A DNA stretch of 40,794 bases from Paenibacillus solanacearum (GCF_910593845.1 NZ_CAJVAS010000054.1:1-40794), one strand, 5' to 3'; shown: positions 31,090-39,239, counted from the stretch's first letter. A program made the numbers and translations. The notes: generated from the sequence alone by a model not told the origin.

Positions 31090-31728
31090 TTAGCTTCGCA
31101 GCCGTTTCTCGAACGACTCGCGCCAGCTGGCCGACAGCGCGCCCACCGCCAGAAGCTTCCGAATGCCGTCCATGTCGGATTTGTCATGGTATTTAAGGCG
31201 GTTCGCTTCGGCAATTGTAACGCCGGACGCATCGCGCGCGATGCGCCGGAACGGCTGACCGGCTGCTACGAAGCCTTCTTGGAGCACACGGAGGTAATAT
31301 CCCGAGTAGCCCGTGTCCTGAATCCATACGGGCAGCTCCGGCCAATCTTGTTTCAGCGCCACCTTGAAGCAGGGCTGGCGAGGCTGGCTGATCTGTACCG
31401 CGGCCGAGCCGAGCTCAAACACATCCCCAATGCACACCTCTGCTTCCGGCATGCCGGAGACCGTAAAGTTTTCGCCGAACGCGCAGCCTTCAAGCTTGCG
31501 TCCCGACCGCTGCTCCCAATACGCGTAGTGCTCCTGGCTGTATACGCATACCGCTTTGTCCGGGCCTCCGTGGTTGATCAAATCCGCTTGGCCGTCTCCC
31601 TCCAAATTCGTCCTTGCCAGAAATACCGTTCCTTCCGCCGGCTGCTTGTATATCCCCGTCTCCAGCGGCTTGCCTTTGTACTCTGCCTTCACAGGCTTGC
31701 CTACATAAAGCGATAACAGCTGCATCAT
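31090..31728 (-). CDS. MOSC-domain protein (YiiM-like)
   Basis: This 212-residue protein has a MOSC domain, named for molybdenum-cofactor sulfurase C-termini. It shows LINHGGPDKAVCVY, FGENFTVSG and the conserved cysteine block QPRQPCFK. A three-helix 3-alpha domain follows, as in YiiM. YiiM-like proteins bind the cofactor and reduce N-hydroxylated compounds in E. coli. Its position between mobA and a molybdopterin oxidoreductase fits. Two adjacent ATGs (31728, 31725) share the GGGGGAG ribosome site; the second has the better spacing. Confidence 0.88.
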   Translation of the reverse strand: MMQLLSLYVGKPVKAEYKGKPLETGIYKQPAEGTVFLARTNLEGDGQADLINHGGPDKAVCVYSQEHYAYWEQRSGRKLEGCAFGENFTVSGMPEAEVCIGDVFELGSAAVQISQPRQPCFKVALKQDWPELPVWIQDTGYSGYYLRVLQEGFVAAGQPFRRIARDASGVTIAEANRLKYHDKSDMDGIRKLLAVGALSASWRESFEKRLRS

Positions 31729-31779
31729 GTCTCCCCCGCTTGCTTTTCTTTACATAGTAACGGCCGCAGCGCCTCTTGT

Positions 31780-33087
31780 CTACACCCGCCGGCTCCCCGG
31801 CACCCATGCATCGTTGTCGTATCCGCGCAGCTCCCAGTAACCGGTATGCTCCTGATCGATCAACTCGATGGCCTGCAGCCATTTCACCGATTTATAAGCA
31901 TACATCTGCGGCACGACAAGCCGTACGGGACCACCCAGCTTTTGCGGGATCGGCTTGCCGTCCATCATGACCGCTACCATCACGTCGTCCATCTCCGCCT
32001 GCCTCAGCGACAAGCAATCCGTATATTCCTTATCTCCGGAATAAAACTTGACATATTTGGCCGCTTCCGTCGGCTTCGCCATACGAAGAAGTTCGGATAG
32101 CGGAATCCCTTCCCACGTGACCTTGTAAACCGACCACCCGGTGACGCAATGAAAATCGCTGACTTGGACTTTGCGCTTAAGCTCCAAGAACTGCTTCCAA
32201 TTCCACGTATGCTCCTGTTCTACAAGACCGGTGAGGACAAACTTCCAATGGTCGCTAGTAAAAGAAGGGAACTGCGTCACCGTATAAATGCGAAATTGTC
32301 CTTGTGCGCCCCCGCCAGCCGGCGGATTCGATGCAGGCAGCGCAACCGGCTCCGGCAGCATCGAATTCTCGTCGCCGAGAATCGCAGGATCCATACTCGT
32401 TCCTCCGGTGTCGGACACCCTCTTCAGCCAGCGGTAAAAGGCGGGCCCGACCCCAAACACGAGCAGCAGCGCGGCGGCGCTCCGCAGAAATGCAGCGCGA
32501 GAGATCGGAGCGTTCTTCAGCGATTCGACGAACGCTTGCGCCGCCGTACGCTGCGGTTCTGCTGCAAGGGCATCGGCCGCCGCTCCCCCGCTTGCAGCCG
32601 TTCCGAATCCCTGCGCCTTTCTGGACGCTTTCACCCAGCGGCTGCGGGATACCGCATGATACACGGCATACGGAATGCCTATCCATGTCAACGCGTCGTG
32701 CACGAGCAGCGCCGCATTGCTCCAAGCCGGCGATATGCGGCGAAGCTGCCAGAGCAGCAGTCCGCTCACGATCCAGCCGGCCAGCAGCACGAGCACCCAG
32801 CCCAAATTCCAGCGCTGCGCCGGCCTGGTACGGAGCTGCCTCCAATGCTTGCGCAGCAAGGGCATATACAAGATCACAACGAATATAGAAACAAATCCGA
32901 ACCATACGTGCAGCAGCTTGAGCCAGGAACGGCCCTCACCAAGCTCCCTTACCGCCGGAACAAACAGCATAATGCCGCTCACAGCCAGCAAACCGATCAG
33001 CCAAGCATTCCAGGCGTGCAGCCGTTTCAACTGCTTCCCGTACGGCGCTGCGGACAGCCAATCCGTCCAATGCTTCCTCTCCCTCAT
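31780..33087 (-). CDS. cytochrome-b/sulfite-oxidase-like molybdopterin oxidoreductase fusion
   Basis: The 435-residue protein fuses two modules. The N-terminal part has four membrane helices (about 25-45, 57-77, 96-115, 126-146) with His24, His60, His130 and His144 suitably placed to bind two b-type hemes. After a linker, ISRAAFLRSAAALLLVFG (about 195-212) forms a fifth helix that looks like a degraded Tat signal. The C-terminal domain (about 265-430) is sulfite-oxidase/MsrP-like, with the molybdenum-ligand Cys314 in DFHCVTGWSVYK. Quinone or heme electrons could pass directly to the molybdenum site. The substrate is unknown. GGGGGG lies eight bases before the ATG. Confidence 0.88.
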   Translation of the reverse strand: MRERKHWTDWLSAAPYGKQLKRLHAWNAWLIGLLAVSGIMLFVPAVRELGEGRSWLKLLHVWFGFVSIFVVILYMPLLRKHWRQLRTRPAQRWNLGWVLVLLAGWIVSGLLLWQLRRISPAWSNAALLVHDALTWIGIPYAVYHAVSRSRWVKASRKAQGFGTAASGGAAADALAAEPQRTAAQAFVESLKNAPISRAAFLRSAAALLLVFGVGPAFYRWLKRVSDTGGTSMDPAILGDENSMLPEPVALPASNPPAGGGAQGQFRIYTVTQFPSFTSDHWKFVLTGLVEQEHTWNWKQFLELKRKVQVSDFHCVTGWSVYKVTWEGIPLSELLRMAKPTEAAKYVKFYSGDKEYTDCLSLRQAEMDDVMVAVMMDGKPIPQKLGGPVRLVVPQMYAYKSVKWLQAIELIDQEHTGYWELRGYDNDAWVPGSRRV

Positions 33088-33221
33088 GCCTAACGCCCCC
33101 CATCATGGAATTCGTTTCCGTTCATCTGCATGCCTGGATTTTCCCGGTCGCCGTCGGCTGACCCATACCGGCTGCCCGCTGCAAATGTGCACCCACGCGG
33201 CTTGAACGTCCACAGGACAAT

Positions 33222-33253
33222 AAAAAGCCTGAACCGCTTCTCGGTCCAAGCCT
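33222..33253 (-). terminator. terminator of ccpN-ppsR
   Basis: AAGGCTTGGACC pairs with GGTTCAGGCTTTT over 12 positions, including wobble pairs, around a 7-base loop. A T-rich tail follows on the minus strand, just after the ppsR stop codon. Confidence 0.75.
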
Positions 33254-33266
33254 TCTTCTCGCTGCC

Positions 33267-34073
33267 TTATTTCAAATACCCCATAATGATGCCTGCCGTC
33301 TCTTCGATCGCCTTATCCGTCACGTTGATGATGTGGCAGCCGAGCTGCTTCATGACGCGATGCGCGTAATCGAGCTCCTCCGTAATCCGCTCCATTGTCG
33401 CATATTTAGCTCCGAACGGCAGACCGACCGCCTTTAAACGCTCCGTGCGGATCTTGTACAATTTCTCCGCATCCATCGTTAAACCAACGATCCGGTTGCC
33501 TGGCAGCAAAGACAGCTCCTTCGGCAGCTTCGCTTCCGGGACGAGGGGCAAATTCGTCACCTTGATCCCCTTATGCGCCAAAAAAATGCTGAGCGGCGTC
33601 TTCGACGTTCTAGACACGCCGATCAGTACGAGACTTGCCTTCAGCAGTGCGCTCATATCCCGGCCATCGTCGCATTTCACGGCGAACTCGATCGCCTCTA
33701 CCCGGCGGAAATAATCTTCATCCATCTGATGCAGCAGCCCCGGCTTACGCTTCGGCGCATCGTTGAACGTATCGATGAACGCTTCCATCATCGGCCCCAT
33801 GATGTCGACCGCACGAACGCCGAAGCGAAGCGCCTCCTCCTTCATCATCTCCCGCAGCTCGGGCTGGACCAGCGTATAGGCGATGAAGCCGCCGCGCTTC
33901 GCCGCACTTTCGACAATCGCACGGATTTCGTCCTCGCTCTTGATGTGGCCGATACGTTTGGTTGTCACCTGATGGGCGTCAAACTGGCGGATTGTCGCTT
34001 TCACGACCGCTTCCGCCGTTTCGCCAACCGAGTCCGAACATATCGTTATTTCATAAGGCTGATCGTCCTTCAT
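33267..34073 (-). CDS. ppsR: pyruvate phosphate dikinase / PEP synthase regulatory protein
   Basis: This 268-residue bifunctional ADP-dependent kinase and phosphorylase of the DUF299 (YqfL/PpsR) family switches PPDK or PEP synthase on and off by threonine phosphorylation. Signatures are ICSDSVGETAE near the N-terminus and the P-loop GVSRTSKT (152-159). The family name Kinase-PPPase reflects the two opposing activities. AAAGGGAG lies nine bases before the ATG. It follows ccpN by 24 bases, the same pair as B. subtilis ccpN-yqfL, linking it to the glycolysis/gluconeogenesis switch. No target dikinase gene is in this window. Confidence 0.95.
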   Translation of the reverse strand: MKDDQPYEITICSDSVGETAEAVVKATIRQFDAHQVTTKRIGHIKSEDEIRAIVESAAKRGGFIAYTLVQPELREMMKEEALRFGVRAVDIMGPMMEAFIDTFNDAPKRKPGLLHQMDEDYFRRVEAIEFAVKCDDGRDMSALLKASLVLIGVSRTSKTPLSIFLAHKGIKVTNLPLVPEAKLPKELSLLPGNRIVGLTMDAEKLYKIRTERLKAVGLPFGAKYATMERITEELDYAHRVMKQLGCHIINVTDKAIEETAGIIMGYLK

Positions 34074-34097
34074 CCGGTTTTGCTCCCTTTCCCTCTA

Positions 34098-34742
34098 TTA
34101 GCCCTTGATCGCCAGATCAAGCAATATTTTCGTCATAATCGTTTTGGTGATGCGCCCGACCACGTCAAACCGTTTTCGCCCGTCTGCCGCACTGCTCTTG
34201 GAGACGACGACCGGCAAACTGTCCACCTGATGGTTAATCATTTTGCGCGCGGCATCGATCACCGATTCTTCCGGCGTGACATGAACGACGTTCGGTTCGC
34301 GGGTCATCACCATGCTAACGGGCATCGCCGCCGCATTCGTGTTGCCAAGCGTAAACTTTAACAAGTCTTTCCGTGAAATGACGCCTGTCATACATCCCTC
34401 GTCATCGACGGCTACCAGGCTGCCGACATCTTCCATGAACAGCTGTACGACCGCATCATGCACGGACGACTGTTCCCGAATGACTACAGGCATAGACTGC
34501 ACGTCTTTCACTTTAATTTGTTGCAAATGCTGAGCCGCAATCGAGCCGGGAGTTACCGTCACGCCAGGCGTATATCCCACCTTCGGTTTCGCATCGATCA
34601 GCCCCAGCATCACCAGAAGCGCCAAATCCGACCGGAGTGTAGGCCGGCTTAGGCCGAGCAATTCCGCGATTTGCTCTCCCGTTATGGGAGCGTTTGCTTT
34701 TACTAGCTCGACGATATGCAATTGACGTGCACTAAGCTCGAT
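34098..34742 (-). CDS. ccpN: CcpN-type repressor of gluconeogenic genes
   Basis: This 214-residue regulator has an N-terminal helix-turn-helix (RQLHIVELVKANAPITGEQ and on through SRPTLRSDL) and two CBS domains (about 75-140 and 145-205) that bind ATP and ADP in B. subtilis CcpN. CcpN represses gluconeogenic genes during growth on glucose. The start is unusual: residues aligning with CcpN begin at IELSARQ, but no ATG, GTG or TTG lies between this and an in-frame stop. The first conventional codon, TTG at 34721, would cut into helix 1. ATC at 34742 lies six bases after AAGGGAGTGA, so AUC initiation is proposed. Confidence 0.9.
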   Translation of the reverse strand: MELSARQLHIVELVKANAPITGEQIAELLGLSRPTLRSDLALLVMLGLIDAKPKVGYTPGVTVTPGSIAAQHLQQIKVKDVQSMPVVIREQSSVHDAVVQLFMEDVGSLVAVDDEGCMTGVISRKDLLKFTLGNTNAAAMPVSMVMTREPNVVHVTPEESVIDAARKMINHQVDSLPVVVSKSSAADGRKRFDVVGRITKTIMTKILLDLAIKG

Positions 34743-34794
34743 GACCGCTCACTCCCTTCCCTGTACTTATCAAGTTGCGCGTGTCATTTCCATC

Positions 34795-34803
34795 ATTGTA
34801 CCA
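34795..34803 (-). promoter_or_regulatory. extended -10 promoter of ccpN
   Basis: On the minus strand TGGTACAAT is an extended -10 element (TGnTACAAT) without a clear -35. It lies about 55 bases before the proposed ccpN start. The A/T-rich region to its right carries the divergent glpX promoter. Confidence 0.5.
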
Positions 34804-34848
34804 TACTTTTTTTCCGAATCGGGGATATTCATCCGAAGAATTTAATTA

Positions 34849-34877
34849 TTGCACATTATATAATTAATTAGTATGAT
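34849..34877 (+). promoter_or_regulatory. glpX promoter
   Basis: TTGCAC (34849-34854), a 17-base spacer and TATGAT (34872-34877) lie in a strongly AT-rich stretch. Transcription would begin near 34884, 36 bases before the glpX ATG. Confidence 0.7.
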
Positions 34878-34882
34878 ATATT
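34872..34882 (+). promoter_or_regulatory. CcpN operator in the glpX promoter
   Basis: TATGATATATT matches the published CcpN consensus TRTGHYATAYW at all positions, and its first six bases are the -10 element of the glpX promoter. In B. subtilis, CcpN sites likewise overlap the promoters of gapB and pckA. Confidence 0.7.
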
Positions 34883-34919
34883 AAATTATATATTGTATAT
34901 TACTGGAGGAATTAGCAGC

Positions 34920-35891
34920 ATGGAACGAGAATTGGCACTGGAATTTGTACGGGTTACGGAACTTGCCGCGTTGTCGGCAGCCAAATGGATGGGCCGCGGA
35001 AACAAGCATGAGGCTGACGGCGCGGCTACGGCGGCCATGCGAACGATGTTCGACTCCGTTTCGATTCGCGGAACCGTCGTCATCGGCGAAGGAGAAATGG
35101 ATGAGGCGCCGATGCTGTACATCGGAGAGCAAGTCGGCAACGGACAAGGACCGGAAGTCGACGTAGCCGTCGATCCGCTGGAAGGCACAGAGCTCGTCGC
35201 CAAAGGCTTAAACAACGCATTGGCCGTCATTGCGATCGCCAATAAAGGAAACCTGCTGCATGCGCCGGACATGTACATGGAGAAGCTGGCCGTAGGTCCG
35301 GCGCTCGCCGGCAAGCTGAGCTTGAGCGATCCGCTGGAGACTACGCTGCGCCGCGCGGCCGAGCTGCTCGGCAAGCCGCTCAACAACATGACAGTCATGA
35401 TCTTGGATCGTGACCGTCACCGGGAACAGATCGAGACGCTGCGCCGCGTCGGCGTCAGAATCAAGCTGCTCACCGACGGGGACGTCGCCGGCGCCATGGC
35501 ACCTGCCCTTCCCGATTCCGGGATCGATATGTATGTCGGCTCGGGCGGTGCTCCAGAAGGCGTCCTCGCTGCAGCTGCGCTGCGTTGTCTGGGCGGGGAA
35601 TTGCAAGGGCGGCTTATGCCTGCGGACGAGGGTGAGTTTCAACGCTGCCTGGATATGGGGCTCCAGGATCCGCGTAAAATTTTGACGATGGACGACATGG
35701 TTGGTACAGATGACGTCATCTTCGCCGCTACCGGGATTACGCCCGGCGAAATCGTCGACGGCGTGCGCATTTTCTCCGATCTCCGCGCAGAGACGCACTC
35801 GCTTGTGATGCGTGCGAAAACACGTACGATCCGATTCATTAAGTCCATTCATTATTTACCTAATAAAACTTATATCAATGAAACCGCATAA
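34920..35891 (+). CDS. glpX: class II fructose-1,6-bisphosphatase
   Basis: This 323-residue metal-dependent phosphatase converts fructose 1,6-bisphosphate to fructose 6-phosphate in gluconeogenesis. GlpX-family motifs are GEGEMDEAPML (56-66), DPLEGT (85-90) and GSGGAPEGVLAAAAL. The ATG at 34920 follows GGAGG by ten bases; an in-frame ATG at 34893 has no ribosome site. The gene is divergent from ccpN, and its promoter overlaps a perfect CcpN box, so glucose repression through CcpN is expected. Confidence 0.95.
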   Translation: MERELALEFVRVTELAALSAAKWMGRGNKHEADGAATAAMRTMFDSVSIRGTVVIGEGEMDEAPMLYIGEQVGNGQGPEVDVAVDPLEGTELVAKGLNNALAVIAIANKGNLLHAPDMYMEKLAVGPALAGKLSLSDPLETTLRRAAELLGKPLNNMTVMILDRDRHREQIETLRRVGVRIKLLTDGDVAGAMAPALPDSGIDMYVGSGGAPEGVLAAAALRCLGGELQGRLMPADEGEFQRCLDMGLQDPRKILTMDDMVGTDDVIFAATGITPGEIVDGVRIFSDLRAETHSLVMRAKTRTIRFIKSIHYLPNKTYINETA

Positions 35892-35904
35892 ACATACTAG
35901 GGAT

Positions 35905-35933
35905 TGATAATCCGCTCAACTGTGTTAATATTT
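35905..35933 (+). promoter_or_regulatory. promoter of the TauE/SafE gene
   Basis: TTGATA (35905-35910), a 17-base spacer and AATATT (35928-35933) lie just after glpX and about 38 bases before the transporter start. Confidence 0.6.
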
Positions 35934-35970
35934 ATGTGTATTAAATATGACACGGAAGAAGGTTATCAGC

Positions 35971-36792
35971 ATGAGCTTTTTATTTTATACCGCAGTCGGT
36001 CTGATCGCCGCCACTCTCGGCAGCTTGGTCGGACTCGGCGGCGGTATAATTATTGTGCCCGCACTCGTATACCTTGGGCCGTTATTCCTTGGAGAGCACA
36101 TATCCGTCGCTACGGCCGTCGGTACCTCGCTGGCCGTTCTTATTTTTACCGCTTTGTCTTCGACGATGACCTTCTTCAAGCAGAAGCGCGTCGATTTCAA
36201 GAGCGGCTGGCTTTATTTTATTACTTGCGGTCCCGGCGCCATGCTCGGTTCGTATACGACGCAATTCGTCAACGCCAAGTCGTTCCAGCTCAGCTTCGGC
36301 TTCTTTATGCTGCTGATGGCGATTCTGCTCGTGCTTCGCGATTACATGAAGCCGCTGAATATCCAGTGGCGCATTGAGCGTACTTATACAGATGGCAGCG
36401 GCCGCACGTTTCAATACGGCTACAGCGTGCTGCCGGCGCTTGTAACCGGCCTTGCTGTCGGCTTTGTTTCCGGACTGTTCGGCATTGGCGGAGGCTCCTT
36501 GTTCGTTCCAGTTATGGTGCTGTTGTTCCGTTATCCGCCGCATGTGGCTACAGCCACTTCGATGTTCGTTATATTGCTCTCTTCTATTATGGGGAGCTTT
36601 ACTCATCTTGGCCTCGGAGAAGTCGACCTCTGGATGGTGCTTGGGCTCGCGCCGAGCGCATTGGTCGGCGGTTGGCTTGGCGCGCAAATTGCAAGCCGGC
36701 TTAGCAGCAAAAAGCTGCTATGGGTGCTTCGCGTCACATTTGTCGTCGTTTCGGTCAAAATGATCTGGGAAGGGCTGTACCTCACTGCCTAA
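35971..36792 (+). CDS. TauE/SafE-family membrane transporter
   Basis: This 273-residue integral membrane protein has about eight hydrophobic segments. It carries two inverted glycine-rich repeats, GSLVGLGGGIIIVPAL near the N-terminus and GLFGIGGGSLFVPVM in the second half, the hallmark of TauE/SafE (sulfite or sulfonate exporters and related anion transporters). The substrate cannot be read from sequence. The ATG at 35971 follows AAGAAGG by about ten bases; an ATG at 35947 has none. It probably has its own promoter. Confidence 0.9.
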   Translation: MSFLFYTAVGLIAATLGSLVGLGGGIIIVPALVYLGPLFLGEHISVATAVGTSLAVLIFTALSSTMTFFKQKRVDFKSGWLYFITCGPGAMLGSYTTQFVNAKSFQLSFGFFMLLMAILLVLRDYMKPLNIQWRIERTYTDGSGRTFQYGYSVLPALVTGLAVGFVSGLFGIGGGSLFVPVMVLLFRYPPHVATATSMFVILLSSIMGSFTHLGLGEVDLWMVLGLAPSALVGGWLGAQIASRLSSKKLLWVLRVTFVVVSVKMIWEGLYLTA

Positions 36793-36914
36793 ACGTATAC
36801 TAAAGCCGTAGATCTACGCCTATGTTCGTTTCTTCCAACGCCGCATTGGATAAAATACTCCCTTTCATCCAACACTAACCCCAATCATCCATGGGGGAAA
36901 GGGGCGTTGCTGGA

Positions 36915-37940
36915 ATGAGCAAGTGTATGTTTACGGTTCTTTTTTATCAATCGGTCCTCCTGTGCCTCTTATGCTCCTGTTCTTCTGTATCACCCAAATC
37001 GGCTCAGCCGCGCGAGCCGCAGACGGTCCCTAATTCCGTTCAGCGCGATCCCGGATCGCCGCTGCCGCCGGAACTGGATCCTTCCCGACGATTCACCGAT
37101 CTCAGGCCTCAGAGCGACCTTGCGCCCGTGCCTGAAGCCGCACAACCCAGCGTGCCACAGCCTGCACCACAGCCACCGGCTCCGGTCCCCGCGCCCCAAC
37201 CAAAGCAGCCGGAAAAACCGAAGCCAAAGCCAAAAGAACGCGCCTCTTCCCCACCGGCTGCCTCAACAAGCCAGAACCATCGGCTCACGCTGTCTCAGCT
37301 GGTGAAAAAATACCCGGACCGTCTGCGGCTCAAAGGCCCGTCTCGCTCCAATACGGTTGCGCTGACGTTTGATGATGCACCGGACAACACGTTTACGCCG
37401 CAAGTGCTGGACATTTTGAAAAAGTACAACGTTCGCGCTACTTTCTTCCTGCTAGGCGTTCAAGCAACCAAGCATCCTGATGTCGTCAAACGAATCGTAA
37501 GCGAAGGACACGTGATCGGGAATCATTCATATAACCATAAGCTGTTTACGAAATTATCGGACGACGTCTTTCGCGATCAAGTGCTCGATACGCAAAAGGT
37601 GCTGAAAAACTTAATCGGGTATACTCCGAAGCTGCTTCGTCCGCCTTATGGAGAAATAAGCGAAAGCCAGCTGTTATGGGCTTCTGATAGCGGGTTTACC
37701 GTCGTCAACTGGAATGTCGACTCGCTGGACTGGAAGCAGCTTGACGCCTCTCGCGTCACCTCCAATATTTTGAACCATACCCGGTCCGGTTCGATCATCC
37801 TGCAGCACAGCGGCGGAGGCCCAGGGCAAAATTTGGGCGGAACCGTCTCGGCTCTCCCTACGGTGATCAAGACGCTGAAGAGCCGTGGCTACAAGCTCGT
37901 TACATTGCCCGAGCTGCTTCAAGTATCCAAGCAGATGTAG
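36915..37940 (+). CDS. polysaccharide deacetylase, probable lipoprotein
   Basis: This 341-residue exported NodB-homology deacetylase acts on cell-wall or other N-acetylated glycans. The N-terminus has a hydrophobic segment ending LLCSC, with Cys22 the likely lipid attachment site. A long Pro/Lys/Gln-rich linker (about 40-115) comes next. The catalytic domain has TFDDAP (151-156), the metal-binding NHSYNH (His204, His208), RPPYGE and LQHSGG. TFDDAP replaces the usual TFDDGP. The start is uncertain: GGGAAAGGGG lies about 11 bases before this ATG, and an earlier ATG at 36891 overlaps it. Confidence 0.9.
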   Translation: MSKCMFTVLFYQSVLLCLLCSCSSVSPKSAQPREPQTVPNSVQRDPGSPLPPELDPSRRFTDLRPQSDLAPVPEAAQPSVPQPAPQPPAPVPAPQPKQPEKPKPKPKERASSPPAASTSQNHRLTLSQLVKKYPDRLRLKGPSRSNTVALTFDDAPDNTFTPQVLDILKKYNVRATFFLLGVQATKHPDVVKRIVSEGHVIGNHSYNHKLFTKLSDDVFRDQVLDTQKVLKNLIGYTPKLLRPPYGEISESQLLWASDSGFTVVNWNVDSLDWKQLDASRVTSNILNHTRSGSIILQHSGGGPGQNLGGTVSALPTVIKTLKSRGYKLVTLPELLQVSKQM

Positions 37941-38035
37941 TAGGCACACCACCCGCCCTGCTTCTTACGGTGCAATAAGAAAGCCACAGCAGTAGGTACC
38001 GCTCACTGTACGCTGTCACAAGCATGTGAGAGCAT

Positions 38036-38086
38036 AAAAAAAGGAACACGAACCATCGTTATCCGTTGATTCGTGTTCCTTTTTCA
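38036..38086 (+). terminator. bidirectional terminator
   Basis: AAAAAGGAACACGAA pairs perfectly with TTCGTGTTCCTTTTT around a 17-base loop, with A and T runs on both sides. It ends the convergent deacetylase and SGNH-hydrolase genes. Confidence 0.9.
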
Positions 38087-38098
38087 TATTATCGGCTC

Positions 38099-38725
38099 TT
38101 ACGCGTGTACCGCTTCCAGCCAAGCCTTGGCGATCAATGCGTGACCTGCAGGAGACGGATGAACACCGTCTGGCGCCCAATAAGCCGGGGGCGCTTGTGT
38201 ACTCGCTTGCGCGAACAATCCATCCAACGGAACGTACAACGCCTGAAACTCTCTAGCCAGCTCCCGGACCACATTGATTTTCGGGTCCAAATCTTCTCTC
38301 CATGCTTTCCTGTCTTCCGGCACAGGCAACACGAACGGCTCGACAAGGATCAGCTTGGCATCCAGCTTTTCCTTCGTCTGCACGATCAGATCCCGGTAGC
38401 CCGCCGCATATGCTTCAGTTGATGTAGGGTCATTACGATCGTATCTTCTCCATGTATCGTTTATGCCGATATAGATCGATATCCAAGTCGGCTTTAGATC
38501 GATACAATCCTGCTGCCAGCGGCCTTGCAGATCTTTGACGCGGTTCCCGCTGATGCCGCGGTTGATAAACTTGACTTGTTTCTCGGGGTACTTGCTTTGA
38601 AACAAGCCCGCAGCCATGAGCGCATAGCCTCGGCCAAGATCGGCCCCGGTCTCCCGATTTCGCCCGCAATCGGTAATGCTGTCCCCTTGGAAAAGAACAA
38701 CGGCCTGATCCTCAATTTTCGTCAC
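38099..38725 (-). CDS. SGNH/GDSL-family hydrolase
   Basis: This 208-residue esterase/lipase-like enzyme lacks a signal peptide and is probably cytoplasmic. The four SGNH blocks are present: GDSITD with Ser16, GISGNR, GIND and the C-terminal PDGVHPS with the catalytic Asp and His. The family removes acyl groups from sugars and lipids. The start is GTG with GAAGGAG eight bases upstream. Confidence 0.93.
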   Translation of the reverse strand: MTKIEDQAVVLFQGDSITDCGRNRETGADLGRGYALMAAGLFQSKYPEKQVKFINRGISGNRVKDLQGRWQQDCIDLKPTWISIYIGINDTWRRYDRNDPTSTEAYAAGYRDLIVQTKEKLDAKLILVEPFVLPVPEDRKAWREDLDPKINVVRELAREFQALYVPLDGLFAQASTQAPPAYWAPDGVHPSPAGHALIAKAWLEAVHA

Positions 38726-38845
38726 TGGATTTGCTCCTTCACCCTGAAATGGATTCTTCTAAAATCATTGCTCTTCTATGTACGATACTAGATATCCCAG
38801 CTTTTGTATATTGGTTCTTTTATGTTTCGAAAAACTAAAATATAA

Positions 38846-38882
38846 AAAGAGCCTACGAAGTAACTTCGTAAGCTCTTTTTTG
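38846..38882 (-). terminator. terminator of the rRNA-tRNA operon
   Basis: AGAGCTTACGAAG and CTTCGTAGGCTCT pair around TTA (38848-38860 with 38864-38876), followed by TTTTTATA on the minus strand, directly after the last tRNA gene. Confidence 0.9.
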
Positions 38883-38883
38883 A

Positions 38884-38963
38884 TGCCGGTAGAGGGACTC
38901 GAACCCACACGGTTTCCCTCACGATTTTGAGTCGCGCGCGTCTGCCAATTCCGCCATACCGGC
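38884..38963 (-). tRNA. tRNA-Leu(CAA)
   Basis: Class II cloverleaf with a short variable arm, acceptor GCCGGTA/TACCGGC and anticodon loop CTCAAAA. CCA is not encoded: TCA follows the discriminator. It is the last tRNA of the array. Confidence 0.93.
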
Positions 38964-38966
38964 AAG

Positions 38967-39043
38967 TGGCGTGCCCTAAGAGATTCGAACTCCTGACCTT
39001 TTGATTCGTAGTCAAACGCTCTATCCGGCTGAGCTAAGGGCAC
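38967..39043 (-). tRNA. tRNA-Arg(ACG)
   Basis: Cloverleaf with anticodon loop CTACGAA and encoded CCA. The anticodon A34 implies TadA deamination to inosine. This gene sits between the two Leu genes, where B. subtilis trnD has none. Confidence 0.95.
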
Positions 39044-39063
39044 ACATTATAAAGTTGTTGGAG

Positions 39064-39152
39064 TGGTGCCGAAGACCAGACTTGAACTGGTACGGTAGTC
39101 ACCTACCGCAGGATTTTAAGTCCTGTGCGTCTGCCGATTCCGCCACTCCGGC
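39064..39152 (-). tRNA. tRNA-Leu(TAA)
   Basis: Class II cloverleaf with a long variable arm, anticodon loop CTTAAAA, acceptor GCCGGAG and encoded CCA. Confidence 0.95.
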
Positions 39153-39160
39153 GTAAAAGT

Positions 39161-39234
39161 TGGAGGCGCCACCCAGACTCGAACTGGGGGTAAAGCTTTT
39201 GCAGAGCTCTGCCTTACCACTTGGCTATGGCGCC
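39161..39234 (-). tRNA. tRNA-Cys(GCA)
   Basis: Cloverleaf with anticodon loop CTGCAAA, acceptor GGCGCCA and encoded CCA. Confidence 0.95.
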
Positions 39235-39239
39235 ATAGA

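Noticed and set aside
36807..36818. 12-base palindrome CGTAGATCTACG after the TauE-type gene
   Set aside because: It has no T run and no loop, so it does not fit a terminator, and nothing nearby suggests it is an operator.
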